A stretch of DNA of 38,138 nucleotides from Cellulomonas cellasea (lineage in GTDB: Bacteria; Actinomycetota; Actinomycetes; Actinomycetales; Cellulomonadaceae). Every line of letters begins with the position of its first letter. Within the stretch, counting starts at the first letter, position 1. Position numbers and translations under genes: made by a program. The notes below the pieces were generated by a model that was not told where the DNA came from, searched no databases, and saw only the letters and a program-made list of their open reading frames with translations. The DNA lies in assembly GCF_030372105.1 (NCBI RefSeq), contig NZ_JAUDBQ010000025.1:1-38138 (forward strand), written 5' to 3'. Positions 30,701 through 38,138 of the stretch are shown here, piece by piece.

Positions 30701-33542
30701 ATCCCGCCTCGCTCTGATGGCTCCCCGGGAGGGTGAGCAGCGGGCCCTGCGCGGTGGACGTGAACCAGTGCGTCACCGGGTCGTACACGAAGGTGACCTG
30801 CTGCGGCGCGCTCCCCGTCACCGTGTACGCGACGTTGGCGCCACCCCGCACGCCGCCCGCGCCGTAGTTGACGTCCCATGATCCGCCGACGGCCACCTTG
30901 TACTCATAGGAGCCCGGCGCCACCGTGAACGTCCCCGCGTAGACGCCATCCGCCCGCTTGGCGAGCTGCGCCTGCTCACAGGCGGGCTGCCAGTCGCCCG
31001 CGCAGCCCATCGCCGCGTTGTGGCTGCCGGGGATGGTGACGAGCTCGCCCTCGGGGTCGGGGCCCGGGCCCGTGCCACCGTCGACCGCCACCCCCACGCT
31101 CGCGTAGGCAGACGCGGCGACCCGGTTGCCGGCGGCGTCCGTGGACACGGCCCGGTACTCGAGCAGTGCGCCCTCGGGCAGGGCCGACACGTCGTGGAAG
31201 ACGCGCGGCTGGGTCGTCTCGGCCGTGCCGAGCTTCTCCCATCCGCTGTCGCCGACCACCCGGTACGCGAAGGACGTCTCCGCCCAGGTGTCGTCGTCGA
31301 TGTCTGCGGCCACGGGGACCTGCCCGCGCAACGCGGCGCCGGCCGCCGGGGCTGTCACGCTCAGGCCCGCGTCCCCGTCGAGCACGCCCACGGTGCGGTC
31401 GGCGCGCAGCAGCACGGCGGCCAGCGGCGGGACGGTCAGCGTGAGCGCGCCGTCGCCGTCGGCCGTGGCGGTGGCCGCGGCGCCCTCGTCGACGCCGAGC
31501 AGCGCCTCGTAGGCAGCGCCCGGGGTCAGCGTGGTGAGCGTGACCGTCTGCGCCGTGGCGGAGTTGTTCAGGGCGACGAGGTGCTCGACCTTCTCGGTCC
31601 GGTCCACCCGGGAGAACGCGTACACCGAGCCGTCGGCGCCGCCCACCAGCCGCTCCACCTGTGCGCCACCCGTCAGCGCGTCCGAGCCGGAGCGGAGCCC
31701 CGCGAGCTCGGCGATGTGCGTGTACAGCGGCGCGTCGGCGTCGAAGCGGTCCACCGATCCCGCGACCTCGCCCGTGAGCAGGCGCTGCTGGGTGAACTCC
31801 GGCACCTGGCTGGCGAACATCGACTGCCGCGCGTCCTTGTCCGTGCCGCCCAGGTCCCCGTCGCCGACGAAGCCCTGCTCGTCGCCGTAGTACACGACCG
31901 GCTGCCCGCGCGTGAGGTACATCAGCGAGTGCGCCAGCTCGGAGCGGCGCAGCGCGTCCCCGGAGTCCTTGACCATGTGCCCGATCCGGCCCATGTCGTG
32001 GTTGCCCAGGAAGGTCGGCAGCGCCGCCGCGCTGGTGTCGGCGGTGGTGTACCTGTCGTCGCTCGCGAACAGCGCCCGCAGCCCGGTCGCCGAGAAGCCG
32101 CGCGCATAGCTCGAGGCGCCGGCTTGGAACGCGAAGTCGAGCACCGCGTTCATGTCGGTCTCGCGCACATACGGCGACAGCAGCGCCGCGTCCGCGTCGT
32201 ACACCTCGCCGAACATGAAGAAGTCGGGCTTGCCGTGCGCATGCGCGTAGTCCAGGACCTGGGTGGTCCACTGCTCCCAGAACTCGCGGTTGACGTGCTT
32301 GGCGGTGTCGATGCGGAAGCCGTCGATGCCCAGGTCGATCCACTCGTCGTAGACCTCCACGAACCCGTCGACCACCGTCGGGTGCTCGGTCATGAGGTCG
32401 TCGAGCCCGGAGAAGTCGCCGTGGGTGACGGACTCCCCCGTCCACGTCGAGTCGCCGCGGTTGTGGTAGAGCGTGGGGTCGTTGAGCCAGGCGGGGACCT
32501 TGAGGTCGGCGTCCTCGGGGGCGATCACCGGGGTGTACGCGAAGGACGTCTGGGCGTCGAGCGCCGGGAACGGCCCGCCGTCGGCATGGTCGGCGGGGTC
32601 GAACGGGACCCCAGACGCGTCGGTGTAGGGCCGGGTGGCCTGGTCCACGTACGTGTACGTCTTCTCGGCGTAGTCGATGACGTCGGCCGTGTGGTTGGTG
32701 ATGATGTCGAAGTAGACCTTGATGTCGCGGGCGTGCGCGTCGGCGATGAGCGCCTCGAGCTCGGCGTTCGTGCCCAGGTGCGGGTCGATCTGCGTGAAGT
32801 CGGTGATCCAGTACCCGTGGTACCCGGCCGAGATGCTGGCGCCGGTCCCCTGCACCGGGCGGTTGACGAAGGACGGCGTGAGCCAGATCGCCGTGGTCCC
32901 GAGCCCCTCGATGTAGTCGAGCTGGCCGCGCAGGCCCGCGAGGTCGCCGCCGTGGTAGAAGCTCTTGTCGGTGGGGTCCAGGCCCGTCGTCAGCCTGTCG
33001 CCGATGCGTCCGCCGGTGTCGTTGGCGGTGTCGCCGTTGGCGAACCGGTCGGTCATGACGAAGTAGAAGCTCTCGCCGGCGCCGCTGTCCCGGGCGGGCG
33101 CCGCGACGATCTGGTCGTCGCCGGCGGTGGGGCCGCCGGTCAGCGTGACGGGCTCGAGCGCGATGCGGTGCGTGGAGTCGTCGAAGGCGAACCGCAGCGT
33201 CGCGGGCCCGGCCAGCACGAGCGGCACGTTCTCGGCGCCGCCGTCGCGCCCGTACGCCTCGTCCCAGGAGCCGTTCACGGCCACCTTGTACTCATGGCTG
33301 CCCGCGGGGACGGTGAGCTCGGCGCTGTGCACCCCGGCGACGTCGGTGGGCGCTAGCAGGGTCGCGGCGCAATCGGGCTGCCAGTCGGCGGCGCAGCCGA
33401 GCTCGTCCTGGAAGGAGCCGACCACCGTGAAGGAGCGCGTCTCGGCGGCGCTTCCTGTGGAGGCGGGCACTGCCCCCAGCAGCGCGACGGCGAGGACTGT
33501 GAGGAGGCTGGCTGACGTGCGCGTGCGGTGGTCCCTGGCCAT
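27753..33542 (-). CDS. Secreted bifunctional amylopullulanase, two GH13 domains
   Basis: A 1929-residue exoenzyme for starch, pullulan and glycogen. The signal peptide spans about 1-33. Module order: X25-like starch-module (about 36-135, GCAADWQPDC), then an alpha-amylase GH13 domain (about 155-715). Its residues are NHTAD near 283, nucleophile Asp412 (DGFRIDTAKH), acid Glu446 (FGEVYD) and Asp516 (GNHD). A linker domain follows, then two more X25-like modules (about 835-930 and 936-1030). A pullulanase N-terminal domain and CBM48-like region (about 1040-1290) lead to a pullulanase GH13 domain (about 1298-1800). There YELHVRDFS, Asp1514 (DGFRFDLMGHH), Glu1551 (YGEGWNFGE) and Asp1684 (DAHDNE) are visible. 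A pullulanase-type C-terminal domain ends the protein. No LPXTG anchor or SLH domain is seen, so it is probably released. Start: ATG at 33542 with GAAGGAG 6 bases ahead. Confidence 0.95.
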   Translation of the reverse strand: MARDHRTRTSASLLTVLAVALLGAVPASTGSAAETRSFTVVGSFQDELGCAADWQPDCAATLLAPTDVAGVHSAELTVPAGSHEYKVAVNGSWDEAYGRDGGAENVPLVLAGPATLRFAFDDSTHRIALEPVTLTGGPTAGDDQIVAAPARDSGAGESFYFVMTDRFANGDTANDTGGRIGDRLTTGLDPTDKSFYHGGDLAGLRGQLDYIEGLGTTAIWLTPSFVNRPVQGTGASISAGYHGYWITDFTQIDPHLGTNAELEALIADAHARDIKVYFDIITNHTADVIDYAEKTYTYVDQATRPYTDASGVPFDPADHADGGPFPALDAQTSFAYTPVIAPEDADLKVPAWLNDPTLYHNRGDSTWTGESVTHGDFSGLDDLMTEHPTVVDGFVEVYDEWIDLGIDGFRIDTAKHVNREFWEQWTTQVLDYAHAHGKPDFFMFGEVYDADAALLSPYVRETDMNAVLDFAFQAGASSYARGFSATGLRALFASDDRYTTADTSAAALPTFLGNHDMGRIGHMVKDSGDALRRSELAHSLMYLTRGQPVVYYGDEQGFVGDGDLGGTDKDARQSMFASQVPEFTQQRLLTGEVAGSVDRFDADAPLYTHIAELAGLRSGSDALTGGAQVERLVGGADGSVYAFSRVDRTEKVEHLVALNNSATAQTVTLTTLTPGAAYEALLGVDEGAAATATADGDGALTLTVPPLAAVLLRADRTVGVLDGDAGLSVTAPAAGAALRGQVPVAADIDDDTWAETSFAYRVVGDSGWEKLGTAETTQPRVFHDVSALPEGALLEYRAVSTDAAGNRVAASAYASVGVAVDGGTGPGPDPEGELVTIPGSHNAAMGCAGDWQPACEQAQLAKRADGVYAGTFTVAPGSYEYKVAVGGSWDVNYGAGGVRGGANVAYTVTGSAPQQVTFVYDPVTHWFTSTAQGPLLTLPGSHQSEAGCAADWAPDCLATWLQDPDGDGAYTFTTAALPAGVYEAKVAHNLSWAENYGAGGARDGANIPFAAPGGKPVTFTYVLATHLLTIDVTDPPTPGLGEAQGHWIDARTLAWPATWVPAGSAPESLEFRLHASPDGGLDVADGAVTGGDEHELALDPAGLSADQLARFPALAGHLALRLPEGLTRSDLEGLAGGELLVTQRGADGELHAASGVQIAGVLDDLYAQAAADRDLGVTWEKGRPSMALWAPTARKVDLLLWPGTDVSGDPVRVPTRRQADGSWTARGERSWAGSAYRYEVTVYVPATDAVEVNAVTDPYSVALTTNSTHSVLVDLDDPAFQPRQWAKAKQPVVRPVDQTIYELHVRDFSASDATVPEGLRGTYGAFAANGAGRAQLRQLQRAGLTTVHLLPTFDLATIEEDRDAQQAPEGDLASFAPDSTEQQSRVAAVAADDAFNWGYDPFHWTTPEGSYARDADGGARVAEFRTMVGALHADGLQVVLDQVFNHTTASGQAATSVLDRVVPGYYHRLNLAGAVETSTCCQNVATEHAMAQKMMVDSVVTWARDYKVDGFRFDLMGHHSVETMAAVRAALDKLTPRRDGVDGSAVYLYGEGWNFGEVADNRLFTQATQGQLGGTGIGTFSDRLRDAVRGGGPFDEDPRLQGFGSGSATDPNGASVNGSAEQQLARVQHQADLVRLGLAGNLRDFAFLASDGEVRTGAELDYNGQPAGYADSPEEVVTYVDAHDNETLFDALTHKLPRDTAMGDRVRMNTVSLATTALAQTPSFWHAGAELLRSKSLDRNSYDSGDWFNHLDLAGQDNGFGRGLPPEQENADLWPFQKALLGDPTLKPTPQDIAAAEAGALDLLRLRFSTPLFRLGDAELIQQKVTFPGSGPDAAPGVIVMHVDDQRRGSGADVDKSLDGVLVVFNASDEAVTQVLPELAGRRHALSPVQAKGSDPVVRQTTWDARTGTVTVPARTVAVLVEKRSTGRH

Positions 33543-33587
33543 GTCGACTCCTTCGTCGCCGCACGACTCTGTGCGGAAGGGATACGT

Positions 33588-33643
33588 GAAACCGACCGTA
33601 CAGATTGCCGTAATTTTCAGCAATAGGACGATGTGTCGGTTTC
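33588..33643. repeat. 9-bp inverted repeats flanking the amylopullulanase promoter
   Basis: GAAACCGAC (33588-33596) and GTCGGTTTC (33635-33643) are perfect inverted copies, 38 bases apart, bracketing the -35/-10 region. They could be a second pair of regulator half-sites or form a loop; the function is unknown. Confidence 0.5.
33595..33623 (-). promoter_or_regulatory. Amylopullulanase promoter overlapped by a LacI-type palindrome
   Basis: On the minus strand, -35 TTGCTG (33623-33618) and -10 TACGGT (33600-33595) have an ideal 17-base spacer. Bases 33605-33623 form a 19-base near-palindrome (TTGCYGWAAWTTWCRGCAA form), covering the -35 and most of the spacer. This suits repression by a maltose-type LacI regulator. 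The transcript would start about 45 bases before the ATG. Confidence 0.7.
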
Positions 33644-33651
33644 AGCAGCCC

Positions 33652-33930
33652 TCAGGCGCCCTCGCGCAACGCGTCGAGCCGGGCCCGCAACGCCGGCTCC
33701 TCCCCCTGCGGCACGTCGACCTCGACGACCTTGTCGCGGCTCGTCGCACCCGCCACCAGCGAGACAGCCCGACGCCGCACCCCGCACGCCTCGGCCACCG
33801 CCGCGAGGGCGGCCTCCGTCGCCGCGCCCTCCACCGCGCGCGCCTGCACGGCCACCACGAGGCGGTCTGCGTGCAGCCCCCCGACACGGGTGCGGGACGC
33901 CCCCGGCTTCACCCTGATCCCGACGCGCAC
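33652..33930 (-). CDS. DUF167/YggU-family protein
   Basis: Small conserved protein of 92 residues with the DUF167 pattern: RVKPGASRTRVGG at the start, LVVAVQARAVEGAATEAAL in the middle and VSLVAGATSRDKVVEV toward the end. The biochemical role of the family is not established. The GTG at 33930 is supported by GGGGAGG a few bases ahead. It lies between mdh and the amylopullulanase on the same strand, but a hairpin (33951-33980) and a separate promoter (33595) suggest it is transcribed independently of both. Confidence 0.85.
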   Translation of the reverse strand: MRVGIRVKPGASRTRVGGLHADRLVVAVQARAVEGAATEAALAAVAEACGVRRRAVSLVAGATSRDKVVEVDVPQGEEPALRARLDALREGA

Positions 33931-33950
33931 ACCAGCCTCCCCATCCGAGC

Positions 33951-33980
33951 GGCCCGCCCCACCCGAGGGCGAGGCGGGCC
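33951..33980 (-). terminator. Hairpin downstream of mdh
   Basis: GGCCCGCC (33951-33958) and GGCGGGCC (33973-33980) form a perfect 8-bp stem with a 14-base loop, 64 bases after the mdh stop. No T-run. Confidence 0.55.
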
Positions 33981-33999
33981 TATGTCCGAGCCCAGCATG

Positions 34000-36391
<2,392 letters not shown>

Positions 36392-36467
36392 GCGTTGGCT
36401 CTCCTGTGCTCTCGTGAGTGCTCGTGGCCGACGGGTCATGCCACGAGGCCGACGGGGTCCGCCGCCC

Positions 36468-36485
36468 AGATTACTCGACATCAAG
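36468..36485 (-). promoter_or_regulatory. icd promoter region with a CTTGATGTCGAG palindrome
   Basis: On the minus strand CTTGATGTCGAG (36485-36474, 8 of 12 positions symmetric) runs straight into TAATCT (36473-36468), a good -10 box. No -35 is clear. The site is about 75 bases before the icd ATG. It is reminiscent of palindromes tied to TCA genes in streptomycetes (TamR, PecS/MarR type), recalled from memory and not verified. Confidence 0.45.
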
Positions 36486-36638
36486 AGACTTGCGGCCCGT
36501 GCGCGGCGCGCGTTCTCCGGGTGCGGTTCCGCTGGCGCGTCCCCATGCTGGGAGTCTCAGCCGCCGTGCGACCGGCGGGCCGAGGCGGCACGCCATGCCG
36601 CCCGGCTCGCGAGCCGCGACCCCATGACAGGAATCGCC

Positions 36639-37724
36639 ATGTCTGAGCCGCAGGACACGACAGGGACCCCCGGCGCGGGAGACCGCCCGGCCTCCGACGC
36701 CGCGGCGGACGCCGCCGCCCGGTCGCGCGAGGAGCAGGGCCGGCCACGCGGCGCGAAGTCCGGGCCCGGATCCGTCCGCGAGTCACTCGCCTACCGGCTC
36801 CCCGCCGGCAAGGGCACGGCGAGCCCCGCCCTGATCGCACGGATCGGCGCCGAGGCGTTCGGCAGCTTCGTCGTGGTCCTCGCCGGCCTGGGCGTCGCGC
36901 TGTACGCCGGGTTCACGGGGCTCGGCGGTGGGCCGCTCGCCGTCGGCATCGCGTTCGGATTCGGCTACCTGGCGGCGTCGGTCGCCGTCGGCCACGTCTC
37001 TGGCGCCCACTTCAACCCGGCCCTGACGCTCGGCGCCGCGATCGCCCAGCGCGTCCCGTGGCGCGACGTCATCCCCTACTGGATCGCCCAACTCGTCGGC
37101 AGCGCGTTCGCGGCCGCCGTCCTCTTCGTCGCGATCGCCAGCTTCCCCGCCCTGGGCGGCGCCGAGCGGACCTTCTTCGCGACAGTCGCCAACGGGTTCG
37201 GCGAGCACTCGCCCATCGCGGCCGTCTCCGGCGCGGCAGGCGAGGGCTTCGGCATGTGGGGCGCCCTGCTCATCGAGTGCATCGTCACCGCCGTCTTCGT
37301 CGGGGTGGCCCTGGGCTCCACCGACCGACGGTCCACCACACTGCTGTCGCCGTTCTCCATCGGACTGGGCCTGGCCGTGATGATGCTCGTCGCCATCCCC
37401 ATCACCAACGGGTCGCTCAACCCCGCGCGCTCCACCGCGGCGGCGATCTTCTCCGAGAGCTGGGCGTTCGGGCAGCTCTGGGTGTTCTGGGTGGCGCCAC
37501 TGGTGGGGGCCGCGATCGCCGCGATCGTCTACCGGGCGTTCGCGCCCGAGCCCTCCTTCGAGGGCCTGCAGCCCGAGGTCGACGACGACTTCATCACTGT
37601 CACCGGGACAGGGGCGGCGACGGGCACTGGCGCGGGCCCGGCCACCGGGGCGACCGGCCGCCCTGGCCAGGGCGGGACCGGCGACGACACTCCCGAGCCG
37701 CCGCGGCCGGGATCACCCGCCTGA
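36639..37724 (+). CDS. Aquaporin (MIP family) with unusual selectivity filter
   Basis: Water or small-solute channel, 361 residues, six membrane helices. A 60-residue hydrophilic N-terminus and a Gly/Thr/Pro-rich C-terminal tail (about 60 residues) extend beyond the typical 230-residue core. Both NPA boxes are intact: HFNPALTL (126-128) and SLNPARST (261-263). Aligned with AqpZ, the filter keeps Phe106 and Arg264. The usual His is Met249 and the usual Thr is Gly258, which would widen and de-polarise the filter. The ATG at 36639 has AGGAA 5 bases ahead. It is divergent from icd. Whether it passes water, glycerol or another solute is open. Confidence 0.9.
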   Translation: MSEPQDTTGTPGAGDRPASDAAADAAARSREEQGRPRGAKSGPGSVRESLAYRLPAGKGTASPALIARIGAEAFGSFVVVLAGLGVALYAGFTGLGGGPLAVGIAFGFGYLAASVAVGHVSGAHFNPALTLGAAIAQRVPWRDVIPYWIAQLVGSAFAAAVLFVAIASFPALGGAERTFFATVANGFGEHSPIAAVSGAAGEGFGMWGALLIECIVTAVFVGVALGSTDRRSTTLLSPFSIGLGLAVMMLVAIPITNGSLNPARSTAAAIFSESWAFGQLWVFWVAPLVGAAIAAIVYRAFAPEPSFEGLQPEVDDDFITVTGTGAATGTGAGPATGATGRPGQGGTGDDTPEPPRPGSPA

Positions 37725-37741
37725 GCACGGACCCGATCGCG

Positions 37742-38138
37742 TCAGCCCGCGGGGACGATCTGGGACAGCACCCCGACCACGAAGGCGAAGCCGAGCAGCA
37801 CCGCCACGTCCACCGGCCGGGACCGCACCGCGAGCGCGGCCGGATGGTCGCCTGACGCGACGGCGCGCGCGATCGCGCCGGCGACCAGCATCACCGCGAG
37901 GAACAGCGCGCCCCACGACATCCCCGCGAGCAGCGCGATGGCCGTGGCGGCGGCGACGCCGGCGGACACCCACCACAGCGAGGCGTTGCGCCCGGCGGCG
38001 AGCGACGCCCGCGCGATCTGGCGTGGGTCGAGGGGCTTCTCCTCCGGCGGCACCGGGGGCGCCACCACGGGGGTCTGGCCCGACGGGCGCGACTGATCAG
38101 TGGGCGGCGGGCTCGTGGGCGCGGCCGCGGCGGGCGGG
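37742..38138 (-). CDS. DUF3017 membrane protein, 5' end outside the window
   Basis: Small actinobacterial membrane protein of unknown function. At least 108 residues are seen from the GTG pair at 38063-38068, and the same frame stays open to the window end with a Pro/Ala/Ser-rich stretch. The true start is therefore probably beyond 38138. Three membrane segments are visible: SLWWVSAGVAAATAIALLAG, ALFLAVMLVAGAIARAVA and VDVAVLLGFAFVVGVLSQIV, after a conserved RQIARASLAAGRNASLW stretch. In many actinobacteria this family sits beside folD or mdh; here it is near mdh-icd. It converges on the aquaporin gene with a 17-base gap and no clear terminator. Confidence 0.8.
   Translation of the reverse strand, partial: PPAAAAPTSPPPTDQSRPSGQTPVVAPPVPPEEKPLDPRQIARASLAAGRNASLWWVSAGVAAATAIALLAGMSWGALFLAVMLVAGAIARAVASGDHPAALAVRSRPVDVAVLLGFAFVVGVLSQIVPAG

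Noticed and set aside
27891-33356. Several plus-strand open frames of 300-780 codons opposite the amylopullulanase
   Set aside because: All are antisense shadows of one continuous, fully domain-supported gene; none shows a recognisable domain or RBS.
36392-36638. Region between icd and the aquaporin, checked for a small gene or riboswitch
   Set aside because: Apart from the icd promoter candidate and the aquaporin RBS, nothing supported was seen; short open frames there are shadows.

Overview
The window comes from a very high-GC actinobacterium. The secreted cellulose-binding (CBM2) esterase, the giant amylopullulanase, the actinobacterial type malate and isocitrate dehydrogenases, frequent ATGA/GTGA gene overlaps and apparently leaderless starts all fit a Cellulomonas-like member of the Micrococcales. 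The genus is an inference, not something the sequence proves. No phage, transposase, CRISPR, tRNA or rRNA was seen.

Layout. (1) 12-2419: galT-galK, the end of the Leloir pathway. (2) 2538-11940: two complete MacAB-like ABC export modules in tandem, each adaptor-ATPase-permease. Between them lie two paralogous cysteine-rich lipoproteins and the decayed C-terminal stub of a third. The second lipoprotein is translationally fused (GTGA) to the second exporter operon. A 20-bp perfect hairpin ends this block. (3) 12010-14822: an aldo/keto reductase under a textbook MerR-type promoter with a divergent merR, then exonuclease III and a VOC protein. (4) 14912-18883: a one-carbon block. glyA and folD lie on the minus strand with a clear ZTP (pfl) riboswitch ahead of glyA; a GNAT acetyltransferase and a divergent purU follow. 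(5) 19064-20446: a secreted PHB-depolymerase/CE1-like esterase with a PPTTA linker and CBM2. (6) 20521-24798: a ROK regulator-xylF-xylG-xylH type sugar importer whose four genes all overlap by 4 nt. (7) 24858-27537: glutaminase plus a GadC-like antiporter, a likely glutamine-driven acid-resistance pair. (8) 27753-33542: a 1929-residue amylopullulanase with two GH13 catalytic domains and three X25-like modules, with a promoter overlapped by a LacI-type palindrome. (9) 33652-38138: a YggU/DUF167 protein, mdh, icd, an aquaporin with an unusual selectivity filter, and a DUF3017 membrane protein cut by the window end.

How it works together. The window is mostly carbon handling: starch and pullulan breakdown, plant polymer esterase, galactose and pentose-type sugar uptake, TCA enzymes and one-carbon metabolism. 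It also holds one accessory system, the double exporter with its duplicated lipoproteins. That block, with visible duplication scars, is the least explained part and the best candidate for something undescribed. The most certain unlisted regulatory element is the ZTP riboswitch upstream of glyA.
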